NCBI GenBank assembly: GCA_026129135.1
Contig: JAHCIQ010000002.1
Coordinates: forward strand, 248,001 to 312,000
From: Cyanobacteria bacterium TGS_CYA1
GTDB taxonomy: Bacteria > Cyanobacteriota > Vampirovibrionia > Obscuribacterales > Obscuribacteraceae
Reading direction: 5' to 3'
Length of the DNA stretch: 64,000 nucleotides
This document shows, piece after piece, positions 51,398-59,881 of this stretch (the stretch's first letter is position 1; the number at the start of each line of letters is the position of its first letter). The position numbers and the translations under genes are program-made. The notes below the pieces were generated by a model. That model ran no database searches. It was not told the origin of the DNA and saw only the letters and a list, made by a program, of their open reading frames with translations.

Positions 51398-52375
51398 TTG
51401 AAAAAAATCGCTTTAGAAGAACACTTTTCCGGACCAGGGTTTGAACATTACCTCGAATCTGTCCGCGGACTCTTCAATGAATCGGCGTATCTTGAAATCG
51501 AGTCACTGCTTCCTGAATTTAACGAAAAGCGCCTGATTGCAATGGATAACGCAGAGATAAAGATTGCTGTACTGTCACAGACAGCTCCGGGAGTCCAGCG
51601 GGAAACCGACGCTAAACTTGCTTTGACTCTGGCTCGACAAAGCAACGATTTCCTTGCAAAGCAGATTAGTCTTTGCCCCGACCGGTATCGGGGTTTTGCC
51701 TGTCTCGCTCTTCAAGATCCGCAAGAAGCAGCAAGAGAATTGAAGCGTTGCATCAACGAATACGAATTTGTTGGTGCACTGGTTAATGGACACACAAATG
51801 GTGTCTATTTAGACGACAAACAGTACTGGCCATTCTGGCATACGGTGGCAGAACTTGATGTGCCAGTATACTTGCACCCGGCAGATAGTTACGACCAGCC
51901 TCATGTATACAGTGGGCGCCCAGAGTTGCATGGCGCTACTTATAGTTGGACCTGTGAAACGGCTGCTCATGCGCTTCGGCTTGTATTTGGTGGCATATTC
52001 GATCATTTTCCGAGTTTGAGAATCATTTTGGGTCACATGGGAGAGGCATTGCCATTTATGTTGTGGCGCATAGATAGTCGCATTGATATCGGTCCATTCG
52101 GCGACAAAACAAAGCGCAAGCCATCAGAAATCATTCGCGATCATTTTGTAATCACTACATCTGGTGCATGCTCGAACGGTCCGCTTTTATGTTCCCTTTC
52201 TGAATTGGGCGAAGAAAACGTTATGTTTTCTGTGGATTATCCTTATGAAGACACCGCGGCTGCCGTCAATTTTATAGAAAATGCGCCAATACCCGAAGCC
52301 GTTAGGGAGAAGGTTTGTTTTAGAAATGCTGAGCGGGTGTTGAAGATTTCTGTTTCCTCTGGAATAAATGATTGA
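51398..52375 (+). CDS. Amidohydrolase-family decarboxylase (ACMSD/gamma-resorcylate type)
   Basis: The amidohydrolase_2 features include an N-terminal IALEEHF (metal His), VPVYLHPAD, RIILGHMGEALPFMLWRID and MFSVDYPYED, as in gamma-resorcylate and 2,3-dihydroxybenzoate decarboxylases. These zinc or manganese enzymes remove CO2 from aromatic acids. The start is TTG 51398 without an evident Shine-Dalgarno; an ATG alternative is not near. The genes next to it do not clarify the pathway. Confidence 0.85.
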   Translation: MKKIALEEHFSGPGFEHYLESVRGLFNESAYLEIESLLPEFNEKRLIAMDNAEIKIAVLSQTAPGVQRETDAKLALTLARQSNDFLAKQISLCPDRYRGFACLALQDPQEAARELKRCINEYEFVGALVNGHTNGVYLDDKQYWPFWHTVAELDVPVYLHPADSYDQPHVYSGRPELHGATYSWTCETAAHALRLVFGGIFDHFPSLRIILGHMGEALPFMLWRIDSRIDIGPFGDKTKRKPSEIIRDHFVITTSGACSNGPLLCSLSELGEENVMFSVDYPYEDTAAAVNFIENAPIPEAVREKVCFRNAERVLKISVSSGIND

Positions 52376-52718
52376 ACGCCATCGGTGACCCGACAATTAT
52401 GTTTCAATTAACAGTTTGCCGCGCCCACTTGGTGCATCAGATTTTCAAATAGTTTCTTCCGGATGTGATTTTTGGAAAAATTTTGTTTCTCCTGGTGTAG
52501 ACAGTAGTCGAAATCGAAGATGGGCTTCCTCTAACACCGACTGAGGAATAACATGGTAAAAACAGTCCCTTGGCAAGCCTTGTGCAGTCTTCAATCGCTC
52601 AAATCAATAAAGATTTGAGAAGACAACGAGGTTGACAGTTGAATTCTTAGGCTAGAAAACGGTTTCATCTAAGCTGTCCAGCATAGATAATTGGTATCCG
52701 TAGCTTAGAAGTGATTAG
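52376..52718. other. 343-nt gene-free region with a hairpin and a promoter
   Basis: CTCAAATC (52598-52605) and GATTTGAG (52612-52619) form a perfect 8-bp inverted repeat. TTGACA (52632-52637) and TAGAAA (52653-52658) 15 nt apart give a candidate promoter for the phosphatase gene at 52719, with the hairpin as a possible operator just upstream. Otherwise no gene is seen. Confidence 0.5.
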
Positions 52719-54386
52719 ATGAAAATATTTAGCCGAAGCCTCATTGCCATCTCGATTTGCCTCCTGGTGTTTTTTAATGAATCTGCATTTGCAGCCGAAT
52801 CGCAAATAAAACTAGTCTTGCAAGTCACGATTGACCAGTTGCGTGGCGACCTTCCACTGCGTTTCAAGAAACGATTTGGCAAAGGCGGCTTTCGCTATTT
52901 GATGGACAATGGTGCTTATTATAGAAACGCATTTTTCGATCATGCAGACACAGAGACCGCTCCAGGTCATGCAACACTTGTGACTGGTGGCTATCCAATG
53001 CAGCATGGTATCGCAAATAGTGAATGGTGGGACTATGAAAAGAAAAAAGTGGTTTACTCGGTTGAAGATAGCAACTATCCGATGCTTGGCGAAGGCTTGC
53101 TGAGCACATCGGGAACTACCACGACTGAAAAAGGACGTGCACCAACAAATCTTTTATCTACTACCATTGGTGATGAAATTTCGCTTGCAAGTGAGGGACA
53201 ATCAAAAGTTATCGCTATTTCGGGCAAAGATCGAGGCGCCATTATACCTGGTGGCAAACTTGGCAAAGCCTATTGGCTCTCGCAAGGTCAATTCACTAAC
53301 AGTACCTTTTACAACCAAGATTTACCTGAATGGGTAAAGAATTGGAATAACAAAAAGCTCGCTAGCACCTACAAAGGCAAGTCGTGGGATCTTTTGGAAC
53401 CCAGGCAAAATTACAAGCGCAAAGACCAGGACAACCGCGAGTATGAAGGATATTTTCTGCATCTAGGCAAAACGATGCCTAAATCGTTCGAAGCGAAAAA
53501 CGAAAAAGAATTCTTGCAAGCTCTTGGTCGTACTCCGGTTAACGATGAGTTGGTTCTCGACTTTTCCAAATATGCCATAAAAGAGCTGAAGCTTGGTCAG
53601 CAAGATGAGACAGACTATCTATCGATTAGCTTTTCGTCTACCGACTATGTCGGGCACAACTGGGGCGTAGGGAGCTTGGAAGCTGAAGACAACCTGCTGC
53701 GAGTAGATCGTAATCTCGAAAATCTCTTTCAGTTCGTTAAAGAAAATATCGGGCTCGAAAAAACATTGATTGTTCTTGGTGCCGATCACGGTGTCGGAGA
53801 GATAGCTGAACAGTTGAAAGAATTGGGAATCGATTCGAAGCGTATCGAAACGAAGCCCTTTAAGCTATTTTTGAATTCTGGTCTCAAAAAGAAATTTTCA
53901 ATCGAGACCGACTTAGTCGAATCCTTCGTTTATCCCTATGCCTACTTGAATCTCGAAGAAATCGAAAATAAAAAATTGACGCAATCTCAAGTCGAAGCTG
54001 CGACTGCCTCTCTTGCGATGTCTTACCCTGGTATCACATTTGCTGTCACGCGCTCAGACATTTTAAGCGGCAAGCTGCCAGCGAATTTTGGTTACTATCA
54101 GAAGATTCGAAATACATTTCATCCAAAACGCTCTGGACATGTCCATGTGGTTACTGATCCATTTGTTATGTTTGGTGCAGTCAAGACTAGTGAGCCTGGC
54201 GAACACGGCTCAGTTTGGTCCTACGACAGCTATGTGCCTGTTATTTTTACAGGGGCTGGCATTAAGCCAGGGCAATATTTTCGCCGCATCGGTCCCCAAG
54301 ATATCGCGCCCACAATCGCCGCATTGCTTGGTATTAAACCGCCTTCGGGTTCAATAGGTGATCCGCTGCTAGAAGTCTGTCAGTAA
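52719..54386 (+). CDS. PafA-type alkaline phosphatase/phosphodiesterase
   Basis: A signal peptide (LIAISICLLVFFNESAFA) exports it. Alkaline phosphatase superfamily residues include metal Asp in TIDQLRGD, the Thr nucleophile in DTETAPGHATLVTGG, the metal pair in SSTDYVGHNWG and LGADHGVGE, and GEHGSVWSYD with the C-terminal His. The Thr nucleophile and layout match PafA, a phosphate-irrepressible monoesterase. It would release phosphate outside the cytoplasm, and fits with ppk2 in a phosphate economy. Confidence 0.88.
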   Translation: MKIFSRSLIAISICLLVFFNESAFAAESQIKLVLQVTIDQLRGDLPLRFKKRFGKGGFRYLMDNGAYYRNAFFDHADTETAPGHATLVTGGYPMQHGIANSEWWDYEKKKVVYSVEDSNYPMLGEGLLSTSGTTTTEKGRAPTNLLSTTIGDEISLASEGQSKVIAISGKDRGAIIPGGKLGKAYWLSQGQFTNSTFYNQDLPEWVKNWNNKKLASTYKGKSWDLLEPRQNYKRKDQDNREYEGYFLHLGKTMPKSFEAKNEKEFLQALGRTPVNDELVLDFSKYAIKELKLGQQDETDYLSISFSSTDYVGHNWGVGSLEAEDNLLRVDRNLENLFQFVKENIGLEKTLIVLGADHGVGEIAEQLKELGIDSKRIETKPFKLFLNSGLKKKFSIETDLVESFVYPYAYLNLEEIENKKLTQSQVEAATASLAMSYPGITFAVTRSDILSGKLPANFGYYQKIRNTFHPKRSGHVHVVTDPFVMFGAVKTSEPGEHGSVWSYDSYVPVIFTGAGIKPGQYFRRIGPQDIAPTIAALLGIKPPSGSIGDPLLEVCQ

Positions 54387-54424
54387 ATATCGACCTGTGA
54401 AGGGGAATGGCGATAAGACTGCGA

Positions 54425-54446
54425 CAAACAGTTAATTAAGTATTTG
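54425..54446. repeat. TTAATTAA-centred palindromic element, copy 3
   Basis: It shares AACAGTTAATTAAGT with copy 1 and differs from the perfect copy at 26987 in two positions. It lies between two convergent genes, so it is not obviously a promoter element. Confidence 0.5.
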
Positions 54447-54476
54447 CGAATCGCTCGTGTAATTCTTGATTCACTT

Positions 54477-54845
54477 TTAGTCGTTGACACCGAGATCGGT
54501 AAAGAGATAACGACCGTTGACTTTGCTAAAAATGTAAATTATCTCTCCACAGAATCCGCTATAGCCTTCCTTGCTGTCACCAACAATTTTTTGCTTGATA
54601 AGACACTTGCGAACTTTAGGAGTGAAAATCTTATTGATTTCAGGCAATAACTGCTTTTTGTCGAGATTCTTATCCTGATAATAAAATGGTGTTTTTGTCA
54701 GAGATACGATTTTCTGCTGGTCATTTTTTTGCAGAGCTTGCTTAAACTCGAGCCAGAAAGAGTCAAATTCTTTGTCTGCAGCGTGCACTGGCAAGGTTAA
54801 AAGAATTAAGCAAGAGAGCAAAGCGGTGATAAGTTTTGAGCGCAT
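54477..54845 (-). CDS. Small secreted hypothetical protein
   Basis: ATG 54845 has AGGA 6 nt upstream and starts a signal peptide (RSKLITALLSCLILLTLPVHA). The mature domain of about 100 aa begins FDSFWLEFKQALQKNDQQKI and ends GRYLFTDLGVND, with a Cys pair (KCLIKQK...GFCGEI). This layout resembles small periplasmic proteins annotated as DUF4440/NTF2-like, but I do not claim it. Confidence 0.65.
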   Translation of the reverse strand: MRSKLITALLSCLILLTLPVHAADKEFDSFWLEFKQALQKNDQQKIVSLTKTPFYYQDKNLDKKQLLPEINKIFTPKVRKCLIKQKIVGDSKEGYSGFCGEIIYIFSKVNGRYLFTDLGVND

Positions 54846-54957
54846 AGATTTTCCTTTGCCTATCGATTTCGACAAACATTATAGCTCGGATGGCATAAAG
54901 GGAAGTAGCGGGCGTGGTATTAGATATTTACCGGTCCCCATCAACCACAGGTGCAAA

Positions 54958-56391
54958 ATGCCCAACAAAGCTGAAACATTAAGCAAGCGCTCCCTTCAAG
55001 GCGCGAGCTTGCCGGATTTGATGGACATTTTGAAGATTCTTGGGCTGGACCAGTTTGCAGGCGACGCGGTCATGCTTGGCGCGGATCCCTTGCTTAAATC
55101 GCCACATCGCCTGGCGGAGGCAACTGCTTACGCTTTGCTTTGCGAGGGCATAGCTGCAGCTTCTATTTGGGAGCATCGAACCAAAGAGCGTTCGTCGATG
55201 GAAGTAAGCCTCTACGACGCGATTCACGCGTTGCACTCGACGCATTTTCTCTGGCAGTCGAATTACAGCATGTCTGTTGGTGCGGAATTCGTGCCTACCA
55301 ATGGAATCTATAAATGCAAAGATGGTCGATTCATCATGATTGAGTCGGGTCCGCCCTACGTAAAGTTGGAGCGCGGCTATCTCAACTTTTTCGATTGCGG
55401 CAATAACCGCGACTCTATCGCGAGAGAAGTAGCTAAATTCGATGCGTTGGACTTGCAAGAAAAATTGTCCAATCTCGGTCTGCCAGCGTGCATTGCGCTA
55501 AGCAAAGAAGAATGGTTCAGTCATCCCCAAGGTGTTGCGCTTGCGTCGGCACCATTAATCGAAATTGAAAAGGTCGCAGACTGCGAGCCGACTGGATTGC
55601 AGGGCAATGGAAAATTCTCGCTAGATAAAATACGAGTTATTGATTTTACTCACGTTCTTGCCGGACCCAGAAGCGCACGCAGTCTTGCGCAGTATGGTGC
55701 TGATGTGTTGCACATCAGCTCTCCGTATCACCGAGACACAATTGCGCAAAACTTACTGGTCAACATCGGTAAACGCAATGCGTATTTGCAATTGACCGAA
55801 AGCGCGGACCTGGCGCAGATGCACAAGCTAATTTCAGAATCGGATGTTTTTGTGAATTCGTACCGCCCATCTGTGGTCGAACGATTTGGTTTGCAGGTCC
55901 CAGGTCTTGCAGAGAAACACAACGGACTTGTTTGCGTATCGATAAATGCTTACGGTCACTCGGGTCCCTGGGCACAACGTCCGGGATTTGATCACAATGT
56001 GCAAGTGGGTACTGGTGTTGCTGTCACCGAGGGTGGTGCTGGGCAGCCGCGATTGTCGCCAGTATTTTATCTAAACGATTTTCTTACAGGCTATTTGGCA
56101 TCAGCTGGTGCGATGGCAGCGCTTCTGATGCGAGCAAAAAATGGTGGCTCGTATCATGTGAAAGTTTCATTGGCGCGAACCGCGATGTGGGTGCAAGAGC
56201 TGGGATGTTTTCCAGAAACTGTCTATGGTGGCATGCCAGAAAAAGATGAGTATCCGACTAATCTGCACAGCTTTGATACCGCATTTGGTAAAGTGACAGA
56301 ATTAGTCCCGCCTGTTTCGTTCGACAAGATGCCCAGAAAGGATCTGACTTTGCTCCAGCCATTTGGTGCGGATGCTCCTGAGTGGATGTAG
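54958..56391 (+). CDS. CoA-transferase family III (CaiB/BaiF) protein
   Basis: The start at ATG 54958 has AGG 6 nt upstream. The 477-aa protein has two CaiB-like parts: a first half with SMEVSLYDAIHAL and FVPTNGIYKCKDGRF, and a second half with the typical VIDFTHVLAGPRSARSLAQYGADVLHIS, SINAYGHSGPWAQRPGFDHN and YLNDFLTGYLASAGAMAALL. Members transfer CoA between acids or act as racemases. The order (C-terminal-like part before N-terminal-like part) is known in some subfamilies. Confidence 0.85.
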   Translation: MPNKAETLSKRSLQGASLPDLMDILKILGLDQFAGDAVMLGADPLLKSPHRLAEATAYALLCEGIAAASIWEHRTKERSSMEVSLYDAIHALHSTHFLWQSNYSMSVGAEFVPTNGIYKCKDGRFIMIESGPPYVKLERGYLNFFDCGNNRDSIAREVAKFDALDLQEKLSNLGLPACIALSKEEWFSHPQGVALASAPLIEIEKVADCEPTGLQGNGKFSLDKIRVIDFTHVLAGPRSARSLAQYGADVLHISSPYHRDTIAQNLLVNIGKRNAYLQLTESADLAQMHKLISESDVFVNSYRPSVVERFGLQVPGLAEKHNGLVCVSINAYGHSGPWAQRPGFDHNVQVGTGVAVTEGGAGQPRLSPVFYLNDFLTGYLASAGAMAALLMRAKNGGSYHVKVSLARTAMWVQELGCFPETVYGGMPEKDEYPTNLHSFDTAFGKVTELVPPVSFDKMPRKDLTLLQPFGADAPEWM

Positions 56392-56393
56392 TA

Positions 56394-57488
56394 ATGCAAA
56401 AGTATTTGGGTGCTTTCCTCACTAATGGTAATCTCATCGTCAAAGCACTTACATTGCTCATATTTCTCTTTGTAATTCTATCGAATTGTGCAGAGGATTA
56501 TCCTCTAAATTTGGATTCTCATAGAAACATTTTTTTAGTAGATTACATTAATCTGCCAAATCCTAAAGCTTATATGCAGGGCAAACTCTGTCGCTGGAGG
56601 AATCAGGATTGTTTGATTTATGGCGGTAAAATTTACCGAGTCGATGCCAGAAAGCTCAAAATTACGGAGCTGCCATTGCCTGAAAAGTTTGATTCAGTCG
56701 TGCATCTTGAACTATCTCAAGATAAACGGCTAATGGTAGTTTCGTGGAAGAAAACAGGAAACATTCTGTTTATAGAAGATGGTGACAATTGGAAGACAAT
56801 TCCCTTGCCTATAAACTTCAGAGCTCGTGACGCTGCATGCATAAATCTTGCGGCCCGAGGTGATAAAGCTGCATTTCAGTTCGGGGACAAGTTTTACTTT
56901 TGGGATGGAAAAAATTGGTTGGATAAATCCTCTCCCAACGACAGAGATCGATACTATACTGACAAACTTTTGATCGGCGACAACGAAATATACATGGCTA
57001 TTAATAAAGGCAGCTTTCACGGTGGAACGCTTGGAATTTTTGATATCAATATCGAGACACTCGAAAAGATTACCGACGACGCTGTAACGAATTTTGATTT
57101 CGATAGTTCGGGAAATCTATGGTTTTTGACGGATGGTTTGTTTGCGGGACTTTTAAGGCTAGAAATTGATAAGCCTGTTGGGCAATGCGGAGTCAATTTT
57201 ATTGCGCCAACAGGCACTGGAATTACCAAATGTCGAAAAAATATAAACTGGCCTTTTGGTTGTAGTTACTTTGCGACGATGACTATGTGCGATGACGATT
57301 CTATTCTTTTAGGCACATTCAGCCAGGGCGTTTTTAGGTATAAAGACGGCAAGGCTGTAAAGCTTGTTTCTGGTTGGAATAAAGAGTCTGAGTTAACTAG
57401 TGTTTTGCAGCTGGAAAACGGTAAAATTGGTTTTACGGCTAATCATGAAGGGCTAGGAATTGTGAAAGAGAATTGCTCTTTTGAATGA
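56394..57488 (+). CDS. Predicted lipoprotein or membrane protein with propeller-like repeats
   Basis: ATG 56394 lies 2 nt after the CoA transferase stop. A hydrophobic N-terminus (ALTLLIFLFVILSNC) ends in a plausible lipobox Cys. The rest is all-beta with Trp/Asp-Gly blades (KLCRWRNQDCLIYGGKIYRV; NILFIEDGDNWKTIPLPINF; ILLGTFSQGVFRYKDGKAVK). This resembles two-component-regulator-type beta propellers. Its role is unknown. Confidence 0.6.
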   Translation: MQKYLGAFLTNGNLIVKALTLLIFLFVILSNCAEDYPLNLDSHRNIFLVDYINLPNPKAYMQGKLCRWRNQDCLIYGGKIYRVDARKLKITELPLPEKFDSVVHLELSQDKRLMVVSWKKTGNILFIEDGDNWKTIPLPINFRARDAACINLAARGDKAAFQFGDKFYFWDGKNWLDKSSPNDRDRYYTDKLLIGDNEIYMAINKGSFHGGTLGIFDINIETLEKITDDAVTNFDFDSSGNLWFLTDGLFAGLLRLEIDKPVGQCGVNFIAPTGTGITKCRKNINWPFGCSYFATMTMCDDDSILLGTFSQGVFRYKDGKAVKLVSGWNKESELTSVLQLENGKIGFTANHEGLGIVKENCSFE

Positions 57489-57515
57489 TAAAAATTGAAT
57501 TAAGGAAGACTTTAA

Positions 57516-57901
57516 ATGTCTGAGCAACAAGAACGTAAATCTGAGCTGGATTCGTTGATTCTTGCCTATCCTTAGAGCTCAAGGAAAATTATCAAAAAAA
57601 GAAGTTGGAAGATAAGTACTTTTATACCTGCCTTTTAGAAATGCTAATGAGAATAAAATCCTTCGAAGATGAAGCTACTTTAGACAACGATCTTTTGAAG
57701 GTGAAGACTCTGCGCTTGAAGCCGATGAATGATAAATTGAAGCATGCAGAAAGTCGCGTCGCGCAGAATAAAAAGACTGGCATAACGGCTAGTATCCAAG
57801 ACTTTATGAGTTTAGCCACTATCTGTTCGCCTTCGCCTTCGCTAAACGTTTTCTTCTTGTTGTGTTCGTCGCTCATAATTTTCTTTTACCCTATAAGGTA
57901 A
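57516..57901 (+). pseudogene. Frameshifted small coiled-coil/membrane gene
   Basis: AAGGAAG 7 nt before ATG 57516 opens a frame reading MSEQQERKSELDSLILAYP that ends at TAG 57575. In the next frame the sequence continues as LELKENYQKKKLEDKYFYTC through charged helices to a hydrophobic C-terminus at 57901. Adding one base near 57572 would join them. The gene is either broken, frameshift-regulated or affected by a sequencing error. Confidence 0.5.
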
Positions 57902-57905
57902 CGTT

Positions 57906-58850
57906 TCACCGCGAAGTCTCTTCCACCATCTTCTTGCGACACCTGATCAAAAAGTCATTCGCCCACTCGTAGTCTGGACGCTCGGGAAGTTTGCTTGCTT
58001 CGTGAGCCTCGTCGAACTGCTTGTGCAGACTGAGTCTCCATTCGTTTACTTCGTCCCACGACATATCGCCGTTGCGAATTGCAAGAAGCTTATCGCGGTG
58101 TTTGCCTACTTCGACTGGCACGTGACCTTCCTGCAAAATAGTGATACCAGATGCGAGGAGTCGAATCAGATGCATAACATGTTTCCATTTGAGACCACCG
58201 GTGGTGCGCAGGTCTTGTTCGAGCTTCTTGAACTGTGACATGGCATAACCGTTATAGGTCTGGTAGACAAGTTTCGACAAGAAACGATGGCGCTCGCTAA
58301 GCAGTTCCTTTGCGGTGTCGTCTGCGTATTCAACGAGTGGCGTGTACAAACACTCGGTAATGTTAGGATTAGCCTTGAGCGCCAGAATAAGAAACTTTTG
58401 CAGCTCCCAATAACATTCTTGCGTCTCGTCATGCTCGATTTGCTCGGGCAAGCCGTACAAAGACCAGTGCATGGTAGCAGGCGGAAGGTAGATGCCGCGC
58501 ATGTCTGTGTCTGAATCCTGGTTGTCGAGCCCGAATGCGCGCGAGCCTACGATGCACTTGTAGATGATGTAAGGATGCAGATCGTAGTCGTTCGGATCGG
58601 CGGGTCTGTCGAAATTGAGGCTCTGGACCTGCTTGCGGATGGCGATTTCCTGCCTGTAGAAGGAATCTTGCGTACCGTCGGGGAATTGGACTTGGTATGC
58701 GTGAGTGCTGTCTGTGGGGCTTTTGATTATCTTTCCTACAGAGCCTTTGCGTCTGAGTCCTTCGCCCTGGTTGTTTCTTTGCTCAATGAGAGTCACCACC
58801 TGTGTGCCGGCGGGGAGGATGAGGTGAGGATGATGCGGCTTTTCTTGCAT
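57906..58850 (-). CDS. RlaP-like nucleotidyltransferase (DNA polymerase beta superfamily)
   Basis: The nucleotidyltransferase motif GSRAFGLDNQDSDTDMRGIY contains the GS and DxD catalytic residues. The domain matches PF10127 (RlaP, proposed RNA repair enzymes). An N-terminal KOW/SH3-like segment (RRKGSVGKIIKSPTDSTHAY) precedes it. ATG 58850 follows the DUF2207 stop by 10 nt; a longer frame to 58931 would overlap it. The reaction may be nucleotide addition to damaged RNA ends. Confidence 0.78.
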   Translation of the reverse strand: MQEKPHHPHLILPAGTQVVTLIEQRNNQGEGLRRKGSVGKIIKSPTDSTHAYQVQFPDGTQDSFYRQEIAIRKQVQSLNFDRPADPNDYDLHPYIIYKCIVGSRAFGLDNQDSDTDMRGIYLPPATMHWSLYGLPEQIEHDETQECYWELQKFLILALKANPNITECLYTPLVEYADDTAKELLSERHRFLSKLVYQTYNGYAMSQFKKLEQDLRTTGGLKWKHVMHLIRLLASGITILQEGHVPVEVGKHRDKLLAIRNGDMSWDEVNEWRLSLHKQFDEAHEASKLPERPDYEWANDFLIRCRKKMVEETSR

Positions 58851-58860
58851 TATGGAAATA

Positions 58861-59865
58861 CTACCAGGAGCCGCCTCCGCCGTCATCGTTATTTCCTCCG
58901 CCCGAGGAATCTCCTCCAGATGAATCTCCACTTGAGTAATCGGACGAAGACGAGCTTTCGTAGTAGGAATAATCGTAATCTGGAGTGTAGTTGCTGCGGG
59001 AATATATCGGAAATCCCGGATTAATCCTTGCTTGAGCTAATCTGTCGCGATTAGCTTCTACGCAAGTGCAGCTTACAGAACTGCATGGACAAGAACATCT
59101 ACATTTATCGCCGCACCTGCAACCACAATTGAAGCGCGCAGCGAAATTCTGATTGTTAATGAGAGCGATCACAATCACTACCATCACAAAAAAGATGGCA
59201 ACTGGTATCAAATTGGTGGCAGTACCGTATTTCAGAAACTGAGGAACATATGACACCAAGCCATTCAAATCTTCAAATGACAAATCAATTCCGCTGCCAG
59301 GTTTTAAATTAGCAGCAGTAATTTTTACGCCAGAATGTTCTAACTTAACTTCTGGTCGAGTGTTGCCGTTGATGATACAAGAAGCCGGAAGTTTTTGGAT
59401 GCGACCTAAGTCTGACGCGAAAATCATCGAAAATTTCTGAATGGGCTGTTGCCATCTATGTCCTGTAGGTGACCAATCCAGAGTGCCAGCTCTGGTGACA
59501 GCATCGCGCAGTTGGTAATGGATTTTGTATTCGTTGAGTCCCGAGACAGTTTTGTTAGGCGAGCCGATTTTGAGATGAACCCGGTCGGCGCCGTTTGAGA
59601 TGACATAGGTCAAAGACTTGCCTTTAGGGTCACTTACATCTGTTATGGAAATGTTTCTGTGCTGCCCGTAAATGCGCTCGATGCCGTGCCTTGGGGTTTT
59701 TCCATAATCTATCGAAATGGTTTCGTTAACATCTAAGGTTCTGTCTTTCATCAGGCGCGCATCGACGTTATAGGACTTAATGACCTCTGCCGCCTGCACT
59801 GAAACGCAAGAGCTTGCAACCAGGACGACTATTGGAATAAAGAGCTGTGATGGTGAAAAGCGCAT
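58861..59865 (-). CDS. DUF2207-like membrane protein with metallothionein-like Cys cluster
   Basis: A signal peptide leads into a DUF2207-type domain (IKSYNVDARLMKDRTLDVNE; GLNEYKIHYQLRDAV), then one helix (LIPVAIFFVMVVIVIALI). Directly after it comes CGCRCGDKCRCSCPC plus SSVSCTC, nine Cys in 22 residues, and a Ser/Gly-rich tail ending GGGGSW, typical of DUF2207/TPM proteins. The Cys cluster is not usual for the family and could bind Zn or Cu on the cytoplasmic side. Confidence 0.75.
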   Translation of the reverse strand: MRFSPSQLFIPIVVLVASSCVSVQAAEVIKSYNVDARLMKDRTLDVNETISIDYGKTPRHGIERIYGQHRNISITDVSDPKGKSLTYVISNGADRVHLKIGSPNKTVSGLNEYKIHYQLRDAVTRAGTLDWSPTGHRWQQPIQKFSMIFASDLGRIQKLPASCIINGNTRPEVKLEHSGVKITAANLKPGSGIDLSFEDLNGLVSYVPQFLKYGTATNLIPVAIFFVMVVIVIALINNQNFAARFNCGCRCGDKCRCSCPCSSVSCTCVEANRDRLAQARINPGFPIYSRSNYTPDYDYSYYESSSSSDYSSGDSSGGDSSGGGNNDDGGGGSW

Positions 59866-59881
59866 GTTTTTGGAGTCTCTT

